A stretch of 38,965 nucleotides of DNA from Candidatus Latescibacterota bacterium (GTDB lineage Bacteria > Latescibacterota > UBA2968 > UBA8231): positions 1 to 38,965 of the forward strand of contig JAJEFJ010000030.1 in the NCBI GenBank assembly GCA_022820485.1. Reading direction: 5' to 3'. The notes beneath the pieces were generated by a model, which saw only the letters and a list, made by a program, of their open reading frames with translations, searched no databases and was not told where the DNA came from. This document shows, one piece after another, positions 24,287 to 32,550 of the stretch. The stretch's first letter is position 1. Every line of letters starts with the position of its first letter. The translations under genes and the position numbers were made by a program.

Positions 24287-25188
24287 CAATCAGCTCCTCC
24301 CCAAGTGTACACCCGCGCCGGCTTGGGCTCCCACACCTCCGCATCGTCAATCCCCGGCAAGCTCGATAGCGCCTGGAACTCGCTGGCCATCGCCACGTAC
24401 TCATCCGTCTCGGCCAACACGGCCGGCTTGCAGGCGATCGGGTCACGCAAGACCGCAAAGCCATCGACCGTGCCAATGGCAAAAGTATAGAAGCCGTCCA
24501 GATCGTCGAGCGCCATTTGCAGGGCCACTTGCAAGGTATCCCCCTGCTGCATCCGCCACATCAAGTAGCCAGCGGCCACCTCCGAGTCGTTTTCCGTGCG
24601 GATCTCAATTCCCCTGCGCTCCAAGCGCAAGCGCAGCCGGTTGTGATTGCTCAGCGACCCGTTGTGTACTAAGCAGAGGTCCATGCCGGTGGAAAAGGGA
24701 TGAGAGCCATCGGTGGTCACCGCGCTTTCGGTGGCCATGCGCGTGTGGCCGATGATGTGCGTGCCGCGCATCTCGCGCACTCCAAAGCGATCGACGATCT
24801 CGGCAGGCGCGCCAATTTCTTTGAGAATCTCAATGCTGCGGCCGATGCTCATCACCGTCAGGCCAGGGTCTGAGCCAGCCAGCGCCCGCCCCAACGAATC
24901 GGCGTCGGCTCGCACTGCGATGACCGCGTAGTTGGCGTTGACGCGCAGGCTGGCCTCGCAATCAAAGCGCGCGCCGAGTTGATCGGCCAGCCCCGGCCAG
25001 TCGTAGTCGTCGGCCGCATGCCGCAAGGTGACTTTGATAAAGCCTTCCGGCGGCTCATTGCCATAGAGCGCCAACCCCGCGCTGTCGGGGCCGCGGTCGC
25101 TCATGCAGATCAGCATCTCGGCGAACAGCGCGCCGAGTTGATCGGCCAAGTCGTGTTTTTTTACATACAGCCCAACAATACCACACAT
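24286..25188 (-). CDS. mgsA: N-methylglutamate synthase subunit A (class II glutamine amidotransferase-like)
   Basis: This 300-residue protein starts from ATG 25188, which places the catalytic Cys directly after Met (MCGIVGLYVKKHD). An upstream frame extension would bury that Cys and is rejected. Class II amidotransferase motifs follow: SDRGPDSAGLALYG, HTRMATESAVTTDGSHPF, VHNGSLSNHNRLR and ENDSEVAAGYLMW. In N-methylglutamate synthase this subunit would hydrolyse gamma-glutamylmethylamide (or glutamine) and deliver methylamine. It is the first gene of the minus-strand methylamine block. Palindrome copy 3 lies only 18 nt upstream of the start, in the 123 bp gap to the divergent HAD gene. Equivalent to rhizobial GlxB. 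Confidence 0.9.
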   Translation of the reverse strand: MCGIVGLYVKKHDLADQLGALFAEMLICMSDRGPDSAGLALYGNEPPEGFIKVTLRHAADDYDWPGLADQLGARFDCEASLRVNANYAVIAVRADADSLGRALAGSDPGLTVMSIGRSIEILKEIGAPAEIVDRFGVREMRGTHIIGHTRMATESAVTTDGSHPFSTGMDLCLVHNGSLSNHNRLRLRLERRGIEIRTENDSEVAAGYLMWRMQQGDTLQVALQMALDDLDGFYTFAIGTVDGFAVLRDPIACKPAVLAETDEYVAMASEFQALSSLPGIDDAEVWEPKPARVYTWGGAD

Positions 25189-25206
25189 TGCATACCGGTC
25201 ATTTTT

Positions 25207-25236
25207 GTAGGGGGCGGTTTGCAAACCGCCCCCTAC
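25207..25236. repeat. Palindromic repeat, copy 3, in the mgsA leader
   Basis: GTAGGGGGCGGTTT, central GC, then AAACCGCCCCCTAC, a perfect 30 bp palindrome. It sits in the 123 bp divergent gap between mgsA (minus) and the HAD gene (plus), 18 nt before the mgsA ATG. If transcribed with mgsA the hairpin would be immediately upstream of the start region and could affect translation. Confidence 0.9.
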
Positions 25237-25311
25237 GCTTGTTCTACCGCTCGCGGCTAGACTAAATTACACAATCGCTTAATGCACAACAAACACGACG
25301 AGGCAAATAAT

Positions 25312-26007
25312 ATGACCAAATTTCCAGCAGTACAAGCCCTCACTTTCGACCTATTCGGCACCGTCCTCGACTTAGGCGGCAGCCTGACCCCGGCCATCGC
25401 GTCCTACCTGCGCGATAAAGGGTCTTCCGTAGCGCCCGAGCACCTGTGGAACCAATGGCGGGCACGCCAGCGCCTAGAGCAATATCAGGACAATATCCTC
25501 CTGCTGGGCCACAGCGGCTATTTGGAGACAGTGCGGCGGGCCTTGATTTACGTTTTGGCGTTGGAGGGAATAGACGCGACCGAAGGAGATGTCCCCCGGC
25601 TCATGGCAGCTTGGCAGCACCTCAACCCCTTCGCCGATGTGAAGGCGGCGCTCAAAAAGCTAAAGGAGCGCTACCGCCTAGTCGCCCTATCCAACGGCGA
25701 GGCAGACTTTTTGGCCCATCTAGCGACCAACCGCATTGGCTGGAACTTCGACCGCATTATCTCGGTCGAGGAAGTAGGTGCCTTCAAGCCGCACCCTGGG
25801 GTGTATCGCCGGGCCGCAACCTTGCTGAACCTCGAAGTGGGACAGTGCATGATGGTTTCGGCCAATTCATTCGACGTGATGGGAGCGCGGGCCTGCGGCA
25901 TGAGGGGAGCCTTCGTCAACCGCAACGCCTTGCCCTACGAAGAAACGCCGTATCGACCCGATGTGGAGGTGGGAAATTTTACCGAGCTAGCCGAGGTGTT
26001 AGTGTGA
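25312..26007 (+). CDS. HAD-family hydrolase, 2-haloacid dehalogenase type II-like
   Basis: This protein of 231 residues starts from ATG 25312; a second in-frame ATG at 25282 would add ten polar residues and has no better ribosome site. HAD motifs are all present: nucleophile Asp in FDLFGTVLD, motif II Ser in LVALSNGEADF, Lys in VGAFKPHPGVYRR and motif IV around VSANSFDVMGARACGM. The cap segment and the NSFDV motif are those of the L-2-haloacid dehalogenase/phosphatase branch. Chemistry could be dehalogenation or hydrolysis of a phosphate ester. It diverges from mgsA and ends 5 bp from the convergent enolase-superfamily gene. Confidence 0.88.
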   Translation: MTKFPAVQALTFDLFGTVLDLGGSLTPAIASYLRDKGSSVAPEHLWNQWRARQRLEQYQDNILLLGHSGYLETVRRALIYVLALEGIDATEGDVPRLMAAWQHLNPFADVKAALKKLKERYRLVALSNGEADFLAHLATNRIGWNFDRIISVEEVGAFKPHPGVYRRAATLLNLEVGQCMMVSANSFDVMGARACGMRGAFVNRNALPYEETPYRPDVEVGNFTELAEVLV

Positions 26008-26012
26008 GGGTA

Positions 26013-27200
26013 TTAAATAACGGCAACGGCGCTCCGCGCCATCTCGTCCCAGTCCGGTTCCGCCGCGGGACGGTCGCTCCAAGCTATCGACAGGGCGCCA
26101 TCCTCTACGACGACCGTACCCCGGCAGTCTAGATCCTCTTCGGGAGGACGCGGCTGCACGCCCATCGCTTCAAAGACGGGATCGTTGCCGATGGCCAAGA
26201 TGACTTGGGGATCGCCGCCGTGTACTTCGACGCCGAAGCTCTCGGCCAGTTGGGCCTGTTTGACCTGACCCGTGATTCCAATACCCCGCTGCCGGACGAT
26301 ATCCGCAGCCTGTAACGCCAAGTACGGTGCCGTATTGTAGGGCTGCCCGCCGATGGCTCCGATCCATTCGAGGGTCAGCACCGGCAGATCGAGGGCGGCG
26401 CACAGCTTCTTCAGCCCCATGATGTCGTAGTCCTGCAACGGCTCTTCGATCCACCGGTAATGATACTTTTCTAGGACGCGGCCGATTTTTATAGCCTCAT
26501 CGACCGTGTACGACTCGACGGCATCGTGAAAGAGCAGGATATCGTCGCCCAGCGTCTCCCGCAGCTTCCTCGCCATCTCCTCGTTGCCTTTCACCCCCCG
26601 GTACGAGTGATCTTTGCAGCCGATAAACCCCTCTTCTTCTACCCGCTTCACCGCGTTAGCCACTAAGTCGTCAATGGTCCGCCCACCTACATTGCAGTAC
26701 GCCGGGACGCTTTCGCGGCAGGCTCCGAGCAGCTTGTAGATCGGCAGGCGGGCACTTCGGCTCGCCAAGTCCCACAACATCCGGTCGATGGTGTCGAGCA
26801 GCCCCCTACCCGTGTACATAAACCGCTGAGCCATCCAAAACCGCTGCCAGATGTATTCCCGGTCGAAGGCATCTACGCCGATGAGCATGTGGGCATAGCG
26901 GGCCAAAAACGCCTTGGCCTCCCATTCCAGTTCCCGCGGATCGAAACCTGTGGCGTAATTGGCGTACGCATCTAGGTCTCCATCCGTCACGAGCCGGATC
27001 ATCAGGCGATACGTTGGCTCGGGTTCTTCCCCAGTAAACGTAAATCCCCCGGGATCAGCTGCGCCGAACCCCTGGTCGTGGGTAAGCAGCCCAGAGACCC
27101 CCGGCGGCACCGGGGCGATGCTTCCTCTGGCCCCGCAACTCTCCTGCCGCGTCGCGGGTTCGCCCTGTAACAGGTAACATTTCACACCTTGAATCTGCAT
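26013..27200 (-). CDS. Mandelate racemase/muconate lactonizing enzyme family protein, metal triad intact
   Basis: This 395-residue enolase-superfamily protein has the N-terminal capping domain to about residue 130, including GRGLLDTIDRMLWDLASRS, then the TIM-barrel. Metal ligands are readable at the ends of successive strands: Asp in ILLFHDAVESYT, Glu in RWIEEPLQDYD and Glu in VLTLEWIGA. A lysine in GFIGCKDHSY and a late His (EVHGGDP) are candidate catalytic bases. Such enzymes remove a proton next to a carboxylate, usually dehydrating or racemising sugar acids. The exact substrate is unclear. It lies 6 bp after the second enolase-superfamily gene (27207-28217), and the two are presumably co-transcribed. 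Confidence 0.88.
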   Translation of the reverse strand: MQIQGVKCYLLQGEPATRQESCGARGSIAPVPPGVSGLLTHDQGFGAADPGGFTFTGEEPEPTYRLMIRLVTDGDLDAYANYATGFDPRELEWEAKAFLARYAHMLIGVDAFDREYIWQRFWMAQRFMYTGRGLLDTIDRMLWDLASRSARLPIYKLLGACRESVPAYCNVGGRTIDDLVANAVKRVEEEGFIGCKDHSYRGVKGNEEMARKLRETLGDDILLFHDAVESYTVDEAIKIGRVLEKYHYRWIEEPLQDYDIMGLKKLCAALDLPVLTLEWIGAIGGQPYNTAPYLALQAADIVRQRGIGITGQVKQAQLAESFGVEVHGGDPQVILAIGNDPVFEAMGVQPRPPEEDLDCRGTVVVEDGALSIAWSDRPAAEPDWDEMARSAVAVI

Positions 27201-27206
27201 AGGGCC

Positions 27207-28217
27207 TCAGATCTCTATCAATTCCTCGGTATGCTCGTTGACAGCACCCATGTCGATCTCCATGCCTAGTCCCGGCGCGTCGGGAATCTCGATGTACCCA
27301 TCGCATATTTGCAGCGGATTCTCGACGAACGGCGAAGACGCTTCGTTTTCACTCATCTCCAGAAAGGGCGTATTCCGAATGGTGCCCGCCAGATGCAAAT
27401 GGGCAAAACCGTCGCAGATCCCCAAGCCGTCCAGATGGCAGTAGGCCCCGAAGGCTTCGACGCAGCGAGCGGCTTTGAGCACATCCGTCATGCCGCCGAC
27501 CCGCGCTACCCCGGTGCGAACGTGGTCGGCTGCCTGAGTCGTCATAACCTGCGCCGCTTCCATGGGACTGGACACGCCCGTGCTCGTCGGAGTATCTATC
27601 GCGGCAGCTAGCTGCCGGCCGCCGGACATGTCGTTGTCGGGCCGCGGCCGGTCAAAACAGAAAAAGTCCGCCGCGTCGAGCGCCCGGCCGATCCGTATCG
27701 CTTGGTCAATAACCAACCGCGTCCGGCCGTCCAATAACAGGCAGAAATCCGGTCCCACGGCCCGGCGCACGTCGCCTATCAGGTCAACGAGCGATTCCTC
27801 GTCCCAAAGGGCGGCGAATTTGTACGCCCGAAAACCTGCACGCAGCGCTTCCTGTGCTTCCTCAACGATTCCTTCCGCCGAGTTGCACTCCGATCTCCTG
27901 CAAACCGGAATGCGGTTGCGAAAGCCGTTGACATGCCGATGCACCGGCTGATCGGCGGCCTTGGCCGTGAGGTCCCACAAGGCGACGTCGATACAGGCGC
28001 GAAGATCGGCAGACACGCTCCCATCTACTTCGTTGAACGTCTGCCATAGCCGCTCGCGATTGACGGGATCCGCATCCATGAGGATGGAGGCCGCCGCGGC
28101 CACGTCAGTCTCGGTGACTGTAGCCGCAACGCCGGTACAGTGACCTTCTAAGCTCGCGTCGGTCATAATGCGCAACAAACCAGCGGGCTGATGGACGATT
28201 ACGCGGGATATAATCAT
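27207..28217 (-). CDS. Divergent enolase-superfamily protein with degenerate metal site
   Basis: This 336-residue protein has the fold features of the mandelate racemase/muconate lactonizing family: RACIDVALWDLTAKAADQPV, GFRAYKFAALWDEESLV, LLLDGRTRLVIDQAIRIGRAL and the late barrel ARVGGMTDVLKAARCVEAFG. Only the first metal ligand is clear (Asp in LLLDGR). The usual second Glu is Asp (CFDRPRPDND) and the third Glu position reads Val (TSTGVSSPME). It may bind metal poorly, use a different chemistry, or act with the intact paralogue that follows by 6 bp. It starts at ATG 28217 in the 193 bp divergent gap facing the PhyH gene. Confidence 0.8.
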   Translation of the reverse strand: MIISRVIVHQPAGLLRIMTDASLEGHCTGVAATVTETDVAAAASILMDADPVNRERLWQTFNEVDGSVSADLRACIDVALWDLTAKAADQPVHRHVNGFRNRIPVCRRSECNSAEGIVEEAQEALRAGFRAYKFAALWDEESLVDLIGDVRRAVGPDFCLLLDGRTRLVIDQAIRIGRALDAADFFCFDRPRPDNDMSGGRQLAAAIDTPTSTGVSSPMEAAQVMTTQAADHVRTGVARVGGMTDVLKAARCVEAFGAYCHLDGLGICDGFAHLHLAGTIRNTPFLEMSENEASSPFVENPLQICDGYIEIPDAPGLGMEIDMGAVNEHTEELIEI

Positions 28218-28410
28218 GGGCGTCTCAGGATGTAATACGATGTGTATTATCGGCGTGCAGTATAGATCGCCATACAGGCACTGTCAACGATCTAACGGCG
28301 TCGGACTTACTTGCCTAGGCTCCTTTCCAAAACCAGCCAAAATCCCGTTTTTCTCGCCCACGCATTTCCTTTCTCAAGAATTCTCGGGAGGCAACTGAAG
28401 GGGAAAATCG

Positions 28411-29250
28411 ATGATAATCTCTCTTACCAAGAAGGAAACAGAATCTCGGCGCATAAGTCCCGGACGGCTCAAAAAGGCGGTGGAGGCGATCAGGCGGGAC
28501 GGATATATCGTCATCGAAAACGCGGTCCCCCATGAGCCACTCGATATCCTCCGGGAGAAGATGGATCAGGATTCCAAGGTCTTGATTGATCTGGAGCAGT
28601 GGGGCGGTGCCGGAGGTCTCAAAGGCCACCTGCAACAGGGACCGCCTCCGTTCGCTCCCTTTGTCTTTCGCGAGATTGTCGCCAATCCGCTTGTGATTCA
28701 GGTCAACACCGCCCTCCTCGGCGAGGGAATTTTCAACAGCTTTTACAACGGAAACACCAATTGTCCCGGTAGCGGCACCCAGCCGTTGCATAGGGACGGG
28801 CCTCACCTATGGCCCGGGCACAAGCCCGCCCACCCGACCGCGTGCGTGGTGGTGAATATCTCTCCGCACGATGTGACCGAAGAGAACGGGGCCGTGGAGC
28901 TATGGCCGGGCACGCATCTACACCCCTTCCCGGAAATGGTGATCGACGAGGAAACCGAAGAGGTGCAAAGGAAGGTTGCTCCCCCTGTGAGCGGGTGCGC
29001 GAAAAAGGGCAGCGTGCTGATCAGGGATATGCGGCTCTGGCATCGAGGGGTGCCGAATCGCTCGAATCGACCGCGGCATATGATTGCCTTGGTTCAATGT
29101 ATCTCTTGGTACAGAAATCGCGGACCGTTGATGTTCAACACCGGCTGCGAAAAGGCATTTCCCGCTGATTGCGGCCTAAATCACAATGCGGAATTCATTG
29201 AAGAGCCGATTGATTATCTGCTGCTCAATCCGCCAGAAAGCAAAAAGTAG
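28411..29250 (+). CDS. Phytanoyl-CoA dioxygenase (PhyH) family protein
   Basis: This 279-residue Fe(II)/2-oxoglutarate-dependent oxygenase has the facial triad H-x-D in QPLHRDGPHLWPGH and the distal His in MRLWHRGVPNRS. The 2-oxoglutarate-binding Arg in NRPRHMIALV is also present, as is ENGAVELWPGTHLHPFP. PhyH proteins hydroxylate or demethylate small organic substrates; many copies occur in Latescibacterota-like genomes and their substrates are mostly unknown. Start ATG 28411 follows a GAAGGGG. The stop codon TAG at 29248-29250 is part of palindrome copy 4, so that repeat abuts the end of the gene. Confidence 0.92.
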   Translation: MIISLTKKETESRRISPGRLKKAVEAIRRDGYIVIENAVPHEPLDILREKMDQDSKVLIDLEQWGGAGGLKGHLQQGPPPFAPFVFREIVANPLVIQVNTALLGEGIFNSFYNGNTNCPGSGTQPLHRDGPHLWPGHKPAHPTACVVVNISPHDVTEENGAVELWPGTHLHPFPEMVIDEETEEVQRKVAPPVSGCAKKGSVLIRDMRLWHRGVPNRSNRPRHMIALVQCISWYRNRGPLMFNTGCEKAFPADCGLNHNAEFIEEPIDYLLLNPPESKK

Positions 29251-29276
29251 GGGGCGGTTTGCAAACCGCCCCCTAC
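29247..29276. repeat. Palindromic repeat, copy 4, between convergent genes
   Basis: GTAGGGGGCGGTTT, central GC, then AAACCGCCCCCTAC; identical to copy 3. Its TAG serves as the stop codon of the PhyH gene. It sits between that gene and the convergent TonB-dependent receptor gene, where a two-way transcription terminator would be expected. Confidence 0.9.
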
Positions 29277-29307
29277 TCCTTAGCCGATCGTCGTTGAAAA
29301 CCGAATT

Positions 29308-32300
29308 TCAGCCGCCAAACTTATAGGACACAGCCAGTTTCAACCGCCGGCCCTTGGGGTCGTGCGTGAAGCCGTCGTACGCTTGCTCGATGTTGACCAG
29401 TGGGGCCTTGGTGTCGAGCAGGTTCATCCCCGACAGCGCGATGTGGACGCCTTCGGACAAGTCCCACAGAAAGCTCACATCCCACGTGGTAAACGAGTCA
29501 ATGGTGCCAAATAATTCCTCAACGGCATCATTACCAGAGTTCATCGATCCCCGGTCCTCGTACGACGAAATGTAGTTCAAAAAGCTCACTAGGCGATACG
29601 TTCCCCAGTGATAGCCCGCCGACACCTGCCCCTTCAACCTCGGCAGCGAGGTCGCAATGGGATTGCCAAAGTTTAGGTAGCCGGCCGCGTCTGCTTCATC
29701 CTGTAACACTAGATCGCCAAACATCAGAGCCTTCGTCCGGTATTCCAGCGTGTACGTAGCGTCCAAGCCGAGCGAAACTTCCCCGGCTCCGGCATCGGTG
29801 CGCCCGCCCAAATGCAAATCAATTCCCGAGGTCTTGACGCCTGGCCAATTGATGATATCAACTTGCACTCGCTCCAGTTCGGAGGCCGCGCACGTGCCCG
29901 TGCCGATCCCGTCCGGGCAGACGATGAACTGCTTCAGGGCCTCATTATTGGCTTCATCGGCATATAAGGCGGTAATAGCCCCGTGCGGCATGGAGCCGAT
30001 GACATCCTCGAAGTCGTAGCTCCAGTAGTCAAACGTCGCGTCAAAGCCCGCCTCGGTGACCAAGACGAAACCCGCATTATAGGTAAAAGCCTGTTCGGGC
30101 TTGAGGTCCTTACTGCCGAATCGGTCCACCGCTTGATAGGCACCCGTTTCGTTGATCCACTCAAGCGTTGTCAGTGGGCTTTCATTTACGTCGTCCAGCG
30201 CTGGCGTGCGAAACGTCGTCTGCACCGAGCCGCGCAGAAACATGGATTGAGTTGGCGATTCCACTAGCTGATAGCGCCAACCGAGCTTGGGATCGAAACT
30301 GCTCGCCACATCGTGGAATTCGTAGTTGGCCGCCAGTTGGGTGTCAAAGCGCGATCCTAAGCTCAGGGGAATCTCGGCAAAGAAGCGATGCACGGTCTGC
30401 GATTCATCGTAGGGCCGATGGACGTTGGTGAACGCATAAGGCCCGAACTTGTCTTCCGCCGAGCAGCTCGTATCGCCTATCACCGGGCAGGGGTTGATGG
30501 TCACGTCGCCCTCGTCGTTGGGATCGCCGCTGGCATTGAGCAAACGGAACTGGTAGCCGGCCGCGTAGCTAGCGACCTCTTCAATCCAAGTGCCGCTCAG
30601 CGTCGCATCGGCGACCAGCAAATCCGCCGTGCTCTGTAGATCGACTTCATTATTTGCCAGCCAGTGCCGCAACTCGGGGCTGTTGGCGAGGTTGGCGCGG
30701 TAATCGGGATTGGATTGGCTTGCAAACTCCGCGCCGTATTGATCCGCGAATTCGATGGCATTGCTGAAGGGGTTGTAGTACTGGCAGTTGCCCTGACCCG
30801 CCACTTGGCCGTTGAGCGGGCCAAGCCGCATCCCAGCAAGGGACGAGTGATCCGCCTCCACGTCAACGCCGCAATCGGGTCCACCAAACCCGCGGAAGCC
30901 GAGGAACAGCCGCTCAGTGTACACCCCTGGCAGGTTGTAGTTACCCTCAGTGCGGGAATAGGACAAACCTAGGTCAAAATAGGTATTTTGCCCTAGGTCG
31001 CCATTGGCTGAAGCTGCCAAGCGCAAGGTGCGAGAGTCGCGGCCTAGCGTGCGATTGGGACCGGAGTTGCCAAACGGACGGCCATTGAAATACCAGTTCT
31101 CGCCGCCTTGGCATTCGTTGTAGTACAGGTCGCCTTCCTCCGCGCCGTAATCCGCGCAGAAGGCCTCCCGCCCTGGATGGTTGGGCGCGACTTCCATAAT
31201 GCTGGTGTCCGTCAAGGGAAAGGGCGGATACGAAGGCGTGGTGTACCATTCGGGAATCTCAGCCTGAGCAAACAGACCCTCTAAGTGATACTCCATGCCG
31301 TTGTCCAATTCGCCGTTGAGCTCGGCAAAAGCGCGCGTATGGCTCATGTCTTCGATCAGATTCTCGTACTGCTGATAGCGGAAGCGGCAGGTCCAAGATT
31401 CCCGGAAGCCGCCAAACTGCTCGCAACGCGGGGCGTGAATGGCAGCGGTCCACGGAGCTGGCGCACCAACGGCGAAGGTGCCCGGATTGCCCAAGCTCGA
31501 CCAGCCAAGACGCTGCCCGCCGCCGTGCCACGGCTGCAACAAGTAGTCCCTCTCAGAAGCCGGTAGCGCCTGACGCCCGCGCCATTCCCCGGCAACAATC
31601 GCATGAGCCGCACCGATTTTCCCACCCCAGATCGCGCCGACGTTGGAATCGCCCGCGCCCGCGATATGCTCGTGCGCCCCTGAAACCTCGAACCCCTCAA
31701 AGTCGGAGCGGGTCAAAAAGTTGGCGACACCGGCCACCGCATCCGAACCATAGATGGCCGAGGCCCCTTCTTTGAGCACCTCGACCCGCTCCACGGCGAT
31801 GGCGGGAATGGCATTTACATCGACGAAGCGCCCGCCGATCAAGCGCGCCGGGACATAGGTCTGGCGGCGGCTGTTGATCAACACCAGCGTCCGCGAAGCG
31901 CCCAGTCCACGCAGATTGACGTTGGCAATGCTCTCGGAAAGAGTGGCGGCTTGGTTGGCATTGTACCAACTGCTGCGCTCGCCGATCACCCCGTGGCTGG
32001 CGCTCAAGTTCTTGAAGAAATCAACCGGCTGTGGTGCCCCTTGTTCGGCCATCTTGTCCCGGCCAGTCACCGCAACGGCGTAGGTTGAACTGACGGGAGA
32101 GTTCTTAACAGCCGTGCCGGTCACCGCCAGCTCTTCGAGGAGCAGCGCAGAGGGTTTTATCCGCAACTCGATGGTCGCGGTTTGCCCGGCCTCTACTACA
32201 ACCGTGGCAGTCACCGACGAGTAGCCAATCAATTCGGCGCGCAATTGGTGCTCGCCCACCGGCACGTCGGCTATAGTAAACTGGCCCTGTGCGTCCGACA

Positions 32301-32472
32301 TCCCGCCTAGGTCCAAGGCCGGGATATAGACTAAGGCCGTCTCCAGCGCCTGGCCGCTGTCGTCATCAACTACGGTGACGACGACAGTGCCTGTCGCTTG
32401 CGTCCACGCCGGCGCAGCCCAAACTAAAGCCGCGGCGACTAGCACCAAAATGTGCCTATGCCAATATGTCAT
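29308..32472 (-). CDS. TonB-dependent outer-membrane receptor with carboxypeptidase-like regulatory domain
   Basis: This 1054-residue protein starts at ATG 32472 with GGAGG 7 nt upstream. A signal peptide (ILVLVAAALVWAAPAWTQA) is followed by a carboxypeptidase-regulatory-like domain at about 28-110 (TVVDDDSGQALETALVYIP, GEHQLRAELIGYSSV). The plug domain (about 120-260) contains SIANVNLRGLGASRTLVLIN, AIAVERVEVLKEGASAIYGS and AVAGVANFL. The rest is a long 22-strand-type barrel ending in an aromatic-final strand (RLKLAVSYKFGG). Cys pairs such as CEQFGGFRESWTC and CADYGAEEGDLYYNEC are in extracellular-loop-like regions. It imports a bulky or scarce nutrient by TonB energy. No SusD partner is adjacent. 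The BCCT transporter lies upstream on the same strand at 78 bp, suggesting linked uptake. Confidence 0.93.
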   Translation of the reverse strand: MTYWHRHILVLVAAALVWAAPAWTQATGTVVVTVVDDDSGQALETALVYIPALDLGGMSDAQGQFTIADVPVGEHQLRAELIGYSSVTATVVVEAGQTATIELRIKPSALLLEELAVTGTAVKNSPVSSTYAVAVTGRDKMAEQGAPQPVDFFKNLSASHGVIGERSSWYNANQAATLSESIANVNLRGLGASRTLVLINSRRQTYVPARLIGGRFVDVNAIPAIAVERVEVLKEGASAIYGSDAVAGVANFLTRSDFEGFEVSGAHEHIAGAGDSNVGAIWGGKIGAAHAIVAGEWRGRQALPASERDYLLQPWHGGGQRLGWSSLGNPGTFAVGAPAPWTAAIHAPRCEQFGGFRESWTCRFRYQQYENLIEDMSHTRAFAELNGELDNGMEYHLEGLFAQAEIPEWYTTPSYPPFPLTDTSIMEVAPNHPGREAFCADYGAEEGDLYYNECQGGENWYFNGRPFGNSGPNRTLGRDSRTLRLAASANGDLGQNTYFDLGLSYSRTEGNYNLPGVYTERLFLGFRGFGGPDCGVDVEADHSSLAGMRLGPLNGQVAGQGNCQYYNPFSNAIEFADQYGAEFASQSNPDYRANLANSPELRHWLANNEVDLQSTADLLVADATLSGTWIEEVASYAAGYQFRLLNASGDPNDEGDVTINPCPVIGDTSCSAEDKFGPYAFTNVHRPYDESQTVHRFFAEIPLSLGSRFDTQLAANYEFHDVASSFDPKLGWRYQLVESPTQSMFLRGSVQTTFRTPALDDVNESPLTTLEWINETGAYQAVDRFGSKDLKPEQAFTYNAGFVLVTEAGFDATFDYWSYDFEDVIGSMPHGAITALYADEANNEALKQFIVCPDGIGTGTCAASELERVQVDIINWPGVKTSGIDLHLGGRTDAGAGEVSLGLDATYTLEYRTKALMFGDLVLQDEADAAGYLNFGNPIATSLPRLKGQVSAGYHWGTYRLVSFLNYISSYEDRGSMNSGNDAVEELFGTIDSFTTWDVSFLWDLSEGVHIALSGMNLLDTKAPLVNIEQAYDGFTHDPKGRRLKLAVSYKFGG

Positions 32473-32550
32473 CACAGAACCTCCTTCATTAAGGATGAGT
32501 GTACCGCCTCTTCTAAGGATTCGTTCTTATAACATCTACTCTATTAGCAT

